64,000 bases of DNA, taken from the NCBI GenBank assembly GCA_028023455.1, contig JAQFVV010012490.1, positions 3,906,576 to 3,970,575 on the forward strand, read 5' to 3'. Source of the stretch: Epiperipatus broadwayi. Lineage: Eukaryota > Onychophora > Udeonychophora > Euonychophora > Peripatidae. The number at the start of each line of letters is the position of its first letter. Positions within the stretch are counted from its first letter, which is position 1. The translations under genes and the position numbers were made by a program. This document shows, piece by piece, positions 12,301-24,407 of the stretch. The notes below the pieces were generated by a model, which was not told the origin of the DNA, made no database searches, and saw only the letters and a program-made list of their open reading frames with translations.

Positions 12301-12983
12301 TTATATAATTTTATCAATGTATTAAATAATATTTAAAAATGCATATTAATAACCTATTATAAGTGTAAGTTTTAATATAATATAGTTCAAGAATAAGTAT
12401 TAATTATGCTAGTATTTATTAAAATAATGTAAATTATACTTTAAGTAAATTTAATTTTAATAATGATAAATTAAATATGCCAAGCGTTAACTTAAAATAT
12501 TTTAAATTAACTATTAAGAATATTATGTAAGGAAAAAGCATTTCAAATTATAGATGTGCATGTCTGTGTGCTTACATGTGTATTATTTTACAATATTTAA
12601 TTTGCTAATGATAAATAATTATCTTTGTTAAAAGATGTAAAAAAAAAAAGACTTATGCTTAATATGTAATAATTAAATATATAAGAAGTAATTTGTTTAT
12701 TATATATAATGCTAGTTTAATTGTATTTAGTTTATTAAATAATTATTAAAAAAAAGGGGGGGTATTTTATTAAAAGTTCAAATATTATGTAATTAAACTG
12801 CTATTTTTTAAATATTTTCTTTATTTTTTTCAATTAAGTCTAAAAATAGAAGTTAAAGTTAGAGACTAAAATTGATTTTATCGGTTGATTGATTTTAGTG
12901 GACATCAGCTGATCAATTGGATTAGCTATAAAAAGAGAAAGAATAGGTGTGAGTGTGTGTGCGGAAATTATTAAGGAAGTGAT

Positions 12984-13270
12984 AATATAAAATAACAATT
13001 TGTGTCAATTGTTAATATAGAGTTTAATATAAATAAATAAAAACAAATAATATTTCCAAGCGCTTTCAACTCTTACGAGTCCTTATCAAGGCAGTGTAAA
13101 AAATTCTATTTTCTCCTAGGTGATGAATCTAACATTTCATTGTGTAGAATTTTTTTACACTGCCTTGATAAGGACTCGTAAGAGTTGAAAGCGCTTGGAA
13201 ATATTACTTGTTTTTATTTATTTATATTAAACTCTGTATTAACAATTGACACAAATTGTTATTTTATATT
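12984..13270. repeat. Near-perfect inverted repeat with hammerhead-like arms
   Basis: Arms of about 123 bp (12984-13106 and 13147-13270) are almost exact reverse complements around a 40-bp spacer. Each arm contains a degenerate hammerhead-like unit: plus strand at 13163-13198 and minus strand at 13056-13092. The unit has core UUGAUAA, stem II GACUC/GAGUU with a GUAA loop, GAAA, and palindromic stem III AGCGCU. The transcript would fold into a long hairpin. It looks like two terminal segments of a Penelope-like element joined head to head, or a foldback element; no target duplication was identified. Confidence 0.7.
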
Positions 13271-13280
13271 ATTTTTATAT

Positions 13281-16200
13281 TATATACAGAAGTATTATTT
13301 ATTTATAAGAAAGTGATAAACGATTTAAAAATAAATTTTTGTGCTAAAAAAAAACAGTTAATATTATTATTTAAAAAAAAAAAAGTCTAAAATTTTGTCT
13401 TTATTTAAAGCAGTATTAATATGGAATAGAAAAATAACTAGTCAACTCTCAAGAGGGCCACATTAATATTGCTTGTCGTAACAATTAGAGAAGAGGAAAA
13501 ATACATAGATTGGCTTTGAAAAAATTGCACAATTGTTGGAATTCTTGCTTATATCTATAGACAAAGTTTACTCATATCAAAACAACTGACAAAGGAATGG
13601 TGTATTATGTAAGAATTTGTTTCCTATAAATCTTTCTCTGTTTGTTTATAAAGTTTTACATAACCTTAAAATAACCTAGTATTAGCTCTACTGAACTGAA
13701 CTATTTAATCTTTTCATTAGCATTTTAATACGAAACTGTTATAATTATTTATTCTTGCTATTATCATAATGTTTTAATAACTTACAATATGAAAAAATAT
13801 TTAAAACTTAAATTACTAATTTATGCATATAATATGCTATGATATTTATAACGGAACCGCTAAAATATAGGTTATATTTAAATAGATATCTATTATAACA
13901 GTGTATCGGTCTGTTTTCAAAAAAAATGTGGAAACTAATGTTAAGCTTATATTTGGATAAATAAAATATTTTGGGATTCAATTTAGCTGATTGTAGTAAA
14001 GCTATAGATTATAATACATATTTATTTTCAAATTGAAACTACTTATAAAAGAAAGCAGTATGCTGCGTTTAAATTTTTCTTAAATATTAAAAGGATTGTA
14101 ACACTATGAGAAAATGTGGATAATTCATAACTTTATTTAATAGAAAGTGATATTCATCATTTCTCATTTTAAAGTTGATTTGCAGCATCACAAGTAGACA
14201 GATTTTTTAAAAAAAAGAAAAAGATTTTAATTAATGAACTGACTGTTCCAACTTATGTTATCAGGAAGTGTTTTGGTAAAAGAGAATTAGCTTTTTCTCA
14301 ATTTTAACTTTGGATTATGTTCAATATATATATATATTTTCATTTTGAATTTTAAAAAGGAATTACGTATGTTGGTATGCAATAATTTAAGTATGTGATA
14401 GATTTATTTATATTTTGAGGTATATTAAAAGTGTGGTAAATGACAAGTTTATTTTGACATTTAAATTGATCATCGCTGAATCTTATTTAATAATAACATT
14501 TCTTGGTAATTTCGGTATTTATTTTAATATATGCTTAAGTAGTTTATTTAACATTAGACTATTTTAATATTTAAAAAGTAAAATGACTTAGAGTATTTTA
14601 TTATGAAAAATTATTTCTCATATCTTGCTAATTGCTATTTTAAATTTATAAGGAATACATGCTTTGGAATGAATGACATTTCTTTAGGATTGATTATTGG
14701 TGTGGTCACGATTTGATATTCTATATAGTGAATTATTTTATAAAATATTTACATATGTTAACTTTTATTTGCTATATGTGTATGCTATTATTATAATTAA
14801 ATTATGATAGTGCATTATAGTTATGTTAGAGTATAGAGTCCTGCTATTGGGCATTTTTTTTTTTTTATGGTGAAATTTTATATTTTTTTCTAAATAACAT
14901 TATTATAAAATGTGCTAAAATGTCATACTTTTAGTTCATTGCTTAGGTGTGATTATAGTGTTTTTAACTTAAGGATTTCTTGTCTAAATGTGACTGTTTG
15001 TTCACATGGGTGTTCAGTTTTTATGTTTTATTCCCATAGTGCATATTATAAATCATAAGGAAAACATAGTTCTTATAGCTGTGAAAGCAGATTTGGCCAT
15101 TTGGATGTAATTCTCATGAAATTCTTATGACCAAATTATTAAAAGTGCTTTTATAAAGAACCTAGTTACAGACATCACATCTAATTTAGTAATGGTATGT
15201 ATTAAAATATTGATAAAAGTTGTTCCATCCACATAAACTTGTATATGTGTACATAATTACAAAATCTAGGATTTATGACCTCTATGAGTGAAAAGTCAGG
15301 AGCATTATGAATGTTATTTAGCATTACATATAAGCAACTTTAATGATAAATATTTAAATATTCAAATGTGAATAATCTGATTTGTCAAATAATCTTGATA
15401 GCAATGGAGATAGTTAATTAAATTATAATTGTAAGATGTTAAACTTGAATGTTAATTTTAGATATGACTTAGGTTATTTTTTAGTTCAAAATACTTGCAT
15501 TATTCATAGGTATATAGAATATTATTTGAAATTTATGTTTTGAAAAGCTTAATTATTGCTAAATAGTTAGTAATCAATTAAATAACGAATATGCTTAATT
15601 GATTATATTTTCTTATTAACTAAATGAAGTAACCATAAAATTATTATGGAAAAGGTAAAACCTGCTTTTGACTAAGGTCAAAATAATATTAATATTGTAT
15701 ATTATTTGCTGTACTTAAAGTAAAAGGAGAATGTAATATGATAATTAGAAGTATACCAGCTTTGGTTAAACATTTACCCACTTGGAAATATATAATATCA
15801 AGAAATAATTATATTCTTACTTTGAAGGGTTAAGAAATTTGCTTAGATAGGTGGATTTATCACCAAACCAATTTATTGTTAACTGTAAAATTATTTTATT
15901 AGAAGTTGTAAATAGTTATATTAATAGAAAATTTCTTATGATTTGTATTATTTTAATAAAACTTAAGCATTGTGCTATAAATTATAAAGATTGTTTGTAA
16001 ATAAATTGACTTTTTTTTGTGGAATTTAAAGTTTGTAGTTTATTATTATTTATGTTTCCATATTTCTGTTTATCATTCATCACAGATATTGATTGGATTC
16101 AGTATTTAATTTATTCCTTGAGTGCACAATTATAATAAATCATTAGAACTGTGTATTACACTTATGAAAATGACTTATAACAACATGATTATATTTGTCA

Positions 16201-18810
16201 AGGAGTGTATGATAATTAGTTCATAAATGATCAGGGATTCAGAAAAACTGTTGAAGAAATCAAAATTTATCTGATCATGCACAAGAGTGTCATGTTTAAT
16301 CATCACATGTTTATTTCATAGTAGATTTAAGAATTTTATTTTGTGTATTTAAAATTGGTAATAATCAATAATATTATGATTTGACTTATTTTACATTCAA
16401 ATACAGAACTTACTATTTTAAGATGTGTAAGCAAAGCTTTATTTGGATATCCCTATGCCAATTACTTTATTAAAGAAAACAATAAATTTCATTCAAACAT
16501 GTGAAGTTTGTTTATAATGTAATATGTTTTTTCTAGATCCTTGAAAATGACTATAGAGTAAAAATAGTCGAAACGTTGGAAATAAGTGGATATATATATA
16601 TCAAATAAAGTTTTTGAAAAGAAAAGAAGTGGTTTTAATTATAGAATTATATGGCTATATGTAATGTATATTTTTGAAAAGAAAAAAGGATTGAGTCGTG
16701 ATTAGAAACAGAAGTAAATGGATTTATATTTAGAGTATTAAAGGTTATTGTTGTTATTATTAATGGTCATCAGGAGAGATGATTTCTTAGTATTTTAATA
16801 ATCCAAATAATATTTTATTATATTTCTTAAATTATAATACAGATCTTTCTTTAATTGATTTAAAACCCTATAAGACCTAAAGTAATTAGTTTTATGATTT
16901 AATTATCATATTGCAGAGCAAAGTTATTGTAATTTATTAAAGAATGTATTATTACATTACATTTTTTTAAATTTTGTTCTGGACTATTGGATTTGCTTAA
17001 AAGTATCTGTTGTTATCCAATATCCTATGGCTTTGTTCCTTCAGTAATGTGATATTCCTGAGATACAAATTAAGATATAGTGATTCAAATGAAAATTTAA
17101 TTTAAATTAAAGCTATAATATTAATTTATTATTATAATAAATTTTAGTATTGTCATTATTAAATACTTAGTTGAAATATTACATTAGCTTTATTGAAGTA
17201 GGATTATTATTGTTAGTCATAGAAATATGATTGTAATTCTTAAAAGGTTGGGATTCAATGGTATTTCTATGCAGTCAAATATGTGTCTTTGATATTTATT
17301 TGACTATAAAGCATTTTGTACCTCTTAGCATGGGAATACAGTCTCATGATTAAATTTATTATCACTATTATTAATATTCTGAGCTAGGCAATTATTATTA
17401 ATTGATAAGTATTTATTTGTTAAAGCAGTTTGAGATCAGTGGTTATTATTATTATTTGATTATTGCTTTCACACACTTTGTAGTTTTGCAGCTTATCTTG
17501 ATTCAGGTTCCTAGTGCTTTGTTGTTGACAAGGATGTTTACTCTATATAATCATTATGAAGCAACCAAACTTCTTGGTTAAAAATACAATTTCATCAATT
17601 TCTTTCTTTCTGTTATTTTTCTCCATTTGCTAATATTGTTAATTCATCTTCTGCTTGGCTATCATCTTGGTCTTGACATTTTACATTAACTTAATTGTTT
17701 AGAATAATATTATTATCTACATCAATAAATAAATTAACAGTAATATTAATATATCTAATCTTTATTATCATACAGCTAGTGAAGATATGTAAAACTACTT
17801 ATTACTATCAGCTTATATTCTATGACAATGGCATGTCTAGAAATCAAGACAATAGTTTAAACGGCTGCTATACTTGATAAACATTGGTGGTATAATTTCC
17901 AGATGCTTCTATTTTTAAAGCTACTTAATAAATTTTAATGATGTTTGGTATTTAATAGTTCATTAAAAAATAAGTTCTTTTTAGCATTAAGAGATACATC
18001 TGAAAATTTTATATCAATTTTTATAGATCTACGCAGATATGCATTTTACTAATATCCCCATTTAATTCTTGAAGCATGAAAAATGTAAGGTTTTAAAACC
18101 AAGATATTATTTTTTATTGCTAATAATAATAAAAATGGAGTGCTACGATAATTTTATTAAACGTACAACTTGTATTTCACCATTTAAATGAATAAAAATC
18201 ATCATTAATTTATTAAATAGATGTTATTATCAAGAACGAAAAATTTTTCACTAGTAGATTAAATCATAGTAAATTGATATATGTTCTGTATTAGTAAAGA
18301 AAGATAATAAAAATATGTGAGAAGTTGTAACTTAAGTCAAATACAAATTGCCATAACTAGAAATGCATTTTTAAGTAATATTTACCATTTCTATACATCT
18401 TTATTCAAATGTATGAAGCATGTATGATGAAATAGAAGTTTTAAGTATATTCAGATATTACACAAGAAGAAAAAGAAATGAAATTGGATTCATGATACAG
18501 TATTTAATAAATATACATATATCTAGGCTTAAAATGATATAACAATCTCTAGCCTAATAAATGATTAGCAATAGTCATTAATGTATTTATTTAAAGAGGA
18601 CATTGTCAAATTTATGAGTGCAATTAATTTGGAACTTGTATATTATATTGTGGTATGCAAAACATTTCAGCATTTATTACAATTTTTATTATTGTATCCT
18701 ACAAGTTTAGAAAATATCAATTAAGTAGCCAAATGATAAATATTGTGTACAGCTTACAAAGAATGTAGAAAAAGTAAAATAAAAGAATCAATGAGTTTAT
18801 TATCACTTAC
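13281..18810. other. AT-rich non-coding DNA (probably intronic)
   Basis: No gene, repeat array or transposon domain was recognised apart from a short hammerhead-like hairpin at about 16540-16580. The stretch lies downstream of the last visible cysteine-synthase exon on the minus strand, so it is probably part of the following intron; the next exon was not found. Confidence 0.5.
16540..16581 (+). ncRNA. Isolated hammerhead-like hairpin
   Basis: The plus strand reads CUUGAAAAU, then stem GACUAU (549-554 of 16 kb), a purine-rich loop, AUAGUC (564-569), then GAAAC and GUUGG. The order core-stem II-GAAAC-GUU, with UCC before the core able to pair GGA after it, imitates a hammerhead whose core has lost key bases. 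The GAAACGUUG tail matches the one found at the 3' side of Penelope-like element C. Low confidence. Confidence 0.25.
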
Positions 18811-18900
18811 TTGATGATTATAATTATTAGGATCTGTATATGGAACTGTGGGAACTGATCGTACTTCAGCACCTAAGGTTTGAAGCAAATCAACTTTTTC
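18811..18900 (-). CDS. Cysteine synthase/CBS-family enzyme, internal exon (third visible)
   Basis: A 90-bp, phase 0-0 exon on the minus strand, with acceptor ctag at 18904-18901 and donor gtaagt from 18810. Its 30 codons start EKVDLLQTLGAEVRS and end YTDPNNYNHQ, which continues directly from the ...MPDNQSK end of the exon at 53300. In this family the block follows the phosphate/substrate loop and covers the EK-x-x-LLxxLGAEV helix and strand. The reaction in the family is beta-replacement on an activated serine (O-acetylserine or serine) using PLP. The 34.4-kb intron before it holds most of the transposons of this window. The next exon was not found in 1-18810, so the following intron is probably larger than 18 kb or the gene continues outside. 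Confidence 0.88.
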
Positions 18901-20761
18901 CTAGTAAAATACATACAAGAAAAATTATTTAAAATAAAAACATAAAATTAACAAAACAAAAATTGCTAAAAAATAATCAGTTTTTTCCTGATCTGACCAA
19001 TCTAATTTATATATACATATTTAAAATGCATAAATTACGTCATAGATTTAAAGAAAACTTTATATACTTTTTATTATGCTGAATTTTTATGATATAATAA
19101 ATGCTGCACCTATAAATAAGAGTAGTTTAAATATAGTTAATTTAATAATTTAAGTTTTTATTAAACCAATTTACTGATGCTTCATTAGCCGTTTTTCTGC
19201 TGACTCTGGAGAGAAAGAAAACTTATTATTATTATCTAAATAGATCAGACATTAAGTCTTTGGAAAATTGTCAATTTATCCAAAGTATTTAATTATCAAA
19301 CCTATGAAATATTTTCTCTCCCACAATACCATAGTCATACTGAAAACTTTAAAACAATGAATGTGAATGCTATAATATAGCTTTGTGTCCAATAGCATAA
19401 GGTCTTCTAAAAAAATACCAAATACAAAAAAGTTAAATGGTATTTAAATAGCCCACATCAAAACAAAAAATTTCTCCAACAGTTTTACATATAGGCATAA
19501 TAAAGAAGGCAATAGTCATCAAGTTTTCCACCTGCCAGGTATTGAGAATGTCAGCAGTTTTCTATCTTATTTTACTTTTCAGATAAAAATACCTAGATAC
19601 TAATTTATTGACCAATAACTAATAATTATCTGGTTTAGTCATGGGATAGCTACCTGAAAGTAAAATCCTAAACCTAATTAAAACTTTAAAAAAGTTTTAA
19701 AATTTTACTTGGTCAGAATTCAAAAGGTCATGGGCAAGATAAGTGTTGTTATCACATCTATACCATGAGGCACTTAAATACAATCAAATATCTACCAATT
19801 AAAATATTTATTTATGCAAATCTTAAATTATTAATCAATATCACACATTATTGTCCTTTAAAAACATATTTTTTGTATTTATAACTTAATTTAATTAATG
19901 TTAACATATTAAAATACCATCTATTATACAGTTTTATGAAATGCTTAATGTTAGAAGTAAAATCATTTTATGTAACATTATTAAAAGTTAATTTTTATAT
20001 TTTAATACACAAGGGAGCTTGAAAGTCTGGGTTCAAATCTCCTCTAATTACATCTAGCTTAAGTATATCAATATTACATAATGTAAAACTGTTCACACAG
20101 TCAATGAAATTTACGTATGACAAGAAGAAATTATCTTTTACTTGTAAATAAATACATTATTTCTTTTATAAAAAGATAAATTATAATAAAGTGGGTGTGC
20201 ATGTTTTTTTTTATATAAAAAATAGTAACAACAATAATATATAATCTTGAAAATATACATAAATATTTATGCATACACGATAAACTCCTTAAAGTTTATG
20301 ATGTAGCTTTAAGTATTAAGGATTCTACAATAAATTGTGTTGACAGTCACAAGCAATAGCAAAACATTACTAACAAGGATCAGGTTAAAAATAAAAAATA
20401 ATAATTGAAGTTGGAATAATATTCTTGATAAAATTATAAATTAATTATCAACATGTGCATGCATGTTTCATTTTAAAGTTCTTTCTGAACTCTATATAGT
20501 ATTGGAAACTTCATATAATCTTCTATTTACATCTTTTTAATCTTCATATCAGTCTTTCAAATAATCAAAATCAATACTATTATAATTCTTTTAATTACTT
20601 ACAGCATTTCATATTTTTGTGTATTTTTATTTATCATTTCAGAATTAAAAAAGGTGCATCCTTTAGTCATACTGGTGTATTTTATTGTTTTATTTTTCAA
20701 GTCTATCTAGTTACTCCATAACACCGTAGGTCAATCATTTTTTATGCTTTCATAATCTACT

Positions 20762-20985
20762 AACACAGGAGCAACTTTTCACATATATTATTGCCATCTA
20801 GTGCAAGCCATAATAATCAATGGATGCTAGAAGGTTAGTGCATCAAACTCCCTATATAATGCTTACCCATCCAATATCATCAGACTAGTTTTGAGTTTAT
20901 GACTTTTATTAGTGATGAAGCTTTGATCTGAGGGCAGTGCAAGTAGATCTTTGGACCTAAAGAATCCCTCCAGAATACACCTTTT
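20762..20985 (-). mobile_element. Decayed retrozyme-like copy (minus)
   Basis: Partial, diverged copy of the 456-bp repeat family, containing the tail segment and a hammerhead at 20869-20927. It faces the plus-oriented copy at 21106-21478 across about 120 bp of AT-rich DNA, as in the inverted array at 40710-42195. Confidence 0.65.
20869..20927 (-). ncRNA. Hammerhead motif with decayed core but compensated stems
   Basis: On the minus strand, inner stem I is UCAUCA/UGAUGA, fully paired although three positions differ from UCCUCA/UGGGGA of copy 1. Stem II is AGU/ACU instead of GGC/GCC, again paired. The core reads CUAAUAA and the GAAA position has become AAAA, so this copy is probably inactive now. 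The ACUAGUC cleavage segment is intact. Confidence 0.65.
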
Positions 20986-21105
20986 ATTTTTTTAATTAAT
21001 TATAAAGCTATGAACCCAAACTGACAACAAAATAATGTTTATTATAATATTACAACTTGCATTAGGTGGAATATTATAAGAGAAAAAATGTTACTATGTT
21101 AACAG

Positions 21106-21478
21106 TTGTGTAAGCATAAAAATGATGGTTATGTGATGTTACAGAGGTTTAATACCAATCCTAGCAAAGGATGTGGGTGATCATGTATATCAAAAAATTA
21201 AAAACATTAACTTGATCAGATTTGCATGACTATATAAGTAAATTAGGTTTGACTGAAAATATGGTATTTTCAGTTTCAGCTCATAACTTTATAGTTAACT
21301 AGGAGAATAAAAGATAATTGTTGGAGGGATGCATTACATCCAAAGATTTAGGTGCAGTGCTCTTAGATCCAAGGCTCCTCTCACTAATGAAAGCCATAGT
21401 GTTTAATGCAATAACTTTCTAGCATCTACTGATTAATATGGCTTGCACTAGGTGGCAATATTGTATGAAGAAAGTCCC
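21106..21478 (+). mobile_element. Retrozyme-like copy with deleted hammerhead 3' half (plus)
   Basis: Recognisable from the GTGATGTTACAGAGGTTTAA-like head through the tail GGTGGCAATATTGTATG. After CACUAAUGAAAGCC the GAAAC, cleavage and stem I 3' strand are deleted, so this copy cannot form the ribozyme. Confidence 0.6.
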
Positions 21479-21479
21479 C

Positions 21480-22690
21480 ATTATGTCATTCCATGATATT
21501 GACATCTTTGAATAAATGTTCTTTGTTGAATGTTAATTATAACATTACTCTCTTGCATTAAATTTATTCTTTGACAAATCCATTAAAAAAATCATGTAGT
21601 CACTTGTCCAAGTGAATCCAATGTAATACATCACTGAATTTTAAATTATTAAAAGAAACAATACACATACATTTTTATCACTACAATGAAATATGCAAGA
21701 CCTTTATTTAAAATGAAAAATTTAATGTACTCAAAACAATAATATTAATAATCTTGGTCTCAATTTAAAATCATTTACAAAAAATAGTACAATACCTTAA
21801 AATTATATATATATGTTATAAATCATGCAGGAACAATGTTTAATAAAATAAAAAAAGACGTCTTAACAAGATAACACTTGCCCTCAATTGAGTAAAATAA
21901 TAATCACATGATAATAGCAGAGATAATAATGGTAGTTTAGCTTCAATTTGGGTGATATTTTTTTCCCAGTCATTTGTTTGAGAAAACTCTTTCATGAAGA
22001 TAGTAGTTTTATAGTTTCTTCGTGTTTGTTCATGCAATTACATTTTTTCAAAATTTGTTGTATGTGGATATGGTATCAGTATCTGAGTCTAAAACATAGA
22101 GAGCAAATCCTGATGATATTGAATTTTTTTATTGCACTAATGTGTTAATCTCTTATACTTATATGATTGCTCATTCCTACATGTATGTGGTATAATGCTT
22201 ACCACAGAAAATCTCATAAACTCCTTTAGCTTACAGAGATTAAATTCTTAAATTTGGTTAGAATATTATTAATCTTTTATTCAATGGGGAATATTGTTTT
22301 CATACCGATCCAATTTTATCTCTGTTTTCTTTTATTTAAGAAAGGTATACTCTATTAGAAACATGTTTCTTTTTATTATCTTGTTGTTTTTGATTTAAAA
22401 AATTGCCCTATTGATAAGTGATGCTATCACTAGAAATAAGATATCACTGTTCCTTAATATAAATTTATTTGGGAATAAGAATGCCCTTGTGAAAAGTGAT
22501 ATAACTACAGAAAAGATTTGGGCCAGCTGATGATAAGATATTGCCTTTAGATATCTATCAGTATGTGTAAGTTTCTTGTATATAGAAGATGTTAATATCA
22601 TTCTTAATTTTAAAAACAAGAACATCGAGAAAAGCAAGGTTCCATTTTTTCTCCTTTCTACAATGAATTTAATTTGTATGTAGACTATTA
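21480..22690. other. AT-rich non-coding intronic DNA
   Basis: No domain or repeat family was recognised. It ends at the ATAT target duplication (22691-22694) of the large LTR element. Confidence 0.55.
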
Positions 22691-22792
22691 ATATTATTAT
22701 GGGATGGAATTTTCAGAGATTAAGGTGCACTGTGAAAAAATCATCACTTCCCAAAATGAACAAAATATTTCAAATAATTTAATATAATTAAA

Positions 22793-22958
22793 ACAGGCAA
22801 AACTCTCCATACAGTAGTGTCACTCAGTGAAAGCCAGAGTAATCAATGGATGCCAGAAGGCTTGTGCATAAAATCCCTATCTAGTGCCTACTCATCCAAT
22901 ATCCTCCCCAGGCTAGTTTCTGGCTTGTGGCCTTCATCAGTGAAGAGCCATGGATCAT
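22793..22958 (-). mobile_element. Truncated retrozyme-like copy inside the 3' LTR
   Basis: Begins with the family tail (reverse strand of GGAGAGTTTTGCCTG) and stops soon after the hammerhead; the rest of the 456-bp unit is missing. The copy is absent from the paralogous position in the 5' LTR (about 35585), so it inserted after the LTR element. Confidence 0.7.
22894..22955 (-). ncRNA. Hammerhead motif with mutated cleavage triplet
   Basis: Core CUGAUGA, stem II GGC/GCC with CACAA loop, and GAAAC are all intact. The GUC at the cleavage site reads GCC, which removes U16.1, and three extra bases lengthen the stem I 3' strand. Predicted inactive. Confidence 0.65.
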
Positions 22959-24407
22959 ATGATGTTTAATGGTTTAATATAATATAAATATTTAAATGTA
23001 CAACCACTGACTATGAATCAATATAACAAGAATGTAAAGTAATGAGCATGAAAGACTCAGGGAGATCACTTTAAGAGATCTGCTGAGTTAACTGACTACA
23101 GTAATTATAATTAACTATAAGTTTACCAGCATTAAAAAATAAATATAACTCATTCATCATCATGAATGATCAACAATCAAAGAAATCAATAGTCAATCTT
23201 ATGAATGGATTTGAACTGTGTCTACTGTAGACCAGGCCAACTATTTATTTAGCCTTTGCCAGATTGGGGCAATTACTTAAATACTAATTTGGATAGACAA
23301 AACTAAGTGCTAATCCACAGAATATACAACCACAAGATGCTGATTAGTGGCCAACAATAAACTTAAATTCTGATAAATACTAAACTAAATAAAAATGTAG
23401 TGCATGAACTTTAAAGAATATACTCTTCACATCAACCCAGGATTCTTATCAACTGGATGCCAATACACTAAGATACTCCCCTTTCATATAATAGACCATT
23501 AGGTATAAGTCTAGCTCAGAGAACACAAGCTCTATAACTGTTACTATGAACAAGAAATGATGCAACACATATTCTGAACTATCTAGAATTAATATCACTG
23601 GAATAATTTTAACAATTAAATATAAGTTTATTAATTAATAATAATAAAAAAAAAACCATTAAGACCTGCAGAAAACGGCTATATACATAAATTAAGCCTT
23701 CAGATTTTGATTAGTATAAAAAAAATGTAATATCAACTTTGATTTACAATATCACATAATGAGTTTACATGAAGACATATATATCATTGCACATACATGC
23801 AATATAATATTTTATTAACATATTTGACTTGCCATAAAATAATAAAAAAATTTAAATTACCACATTTTAATGATACAGGTACCTCATACTAGATTTACTT
23901 AAAATATTTTCAGAATCAATTCCCTGTTGGTTATACATGCATGTATGTGTATATAACAAAAAATATGAATCAGTTATTAAACATAACAGGCTTCTTTTTT
24001 TAAAAAAAGCTAATATCAATTCCTGGACAATTTATAAAAGTTCATTTTTTCTTTTTGACAGGTTACTCGTAATTAATTAATTATAAATGTCTTTAAATTT
24101 AAAATATATATATTTTAAATATCTTTTTTCTTCTTCAATAAACGATTTAAAATAAAATCATGCTCGATGATATATCTCATTTTAAAAATATTATAACAGT
24201 AAATAGCTGTATTATATCTATAAATATATTTTTATTAAATGCAAACAGCATAAACTAGAAATTATTTAAAATTTTGTTCTCATTATATATAACGCTACTC
24301 TACTCACGAGCTGTGCTTTATATATCTATGTTTATCTGTGCTTCTCTGCATATAGCTAAAACTGCATATGGGTAATTAATTCTTCAGCCAGCTAAAGGAT
24401 TCTCTTG

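Larger units (their letters stand above)
8845..12305 (-). mobile_element. Penelope-like retroelement A, 5'-truncated and split by a solo LTR
   Basis: Minus-strand relic of a Penelope-like element. The retained pieces are the end of the reverse transcriptase/linker (12094-12300) and the C-terminal GIY-YIG endonuclease domain (9067-9566). They are separated by a 2.5-kb solo LTR with ATAT target duplications at 9567-9570 and 12090-12093. Removing the insert and one ATAT brings the two coding pieces into the same frame, so the split is a clean insertion. The catalytic RT core is absent. A hammerhead-like motif follows the ORF at 8845-8876. Probably 5'-truncated at insertion. Confidence 0.8.

Noticed and set aside
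20028-20045. Box B-like GGGTTCAAATCTCC
   Set aside because: No convincing box A or tRNA arms upstream, so it was not called as a tRNA or SINE.
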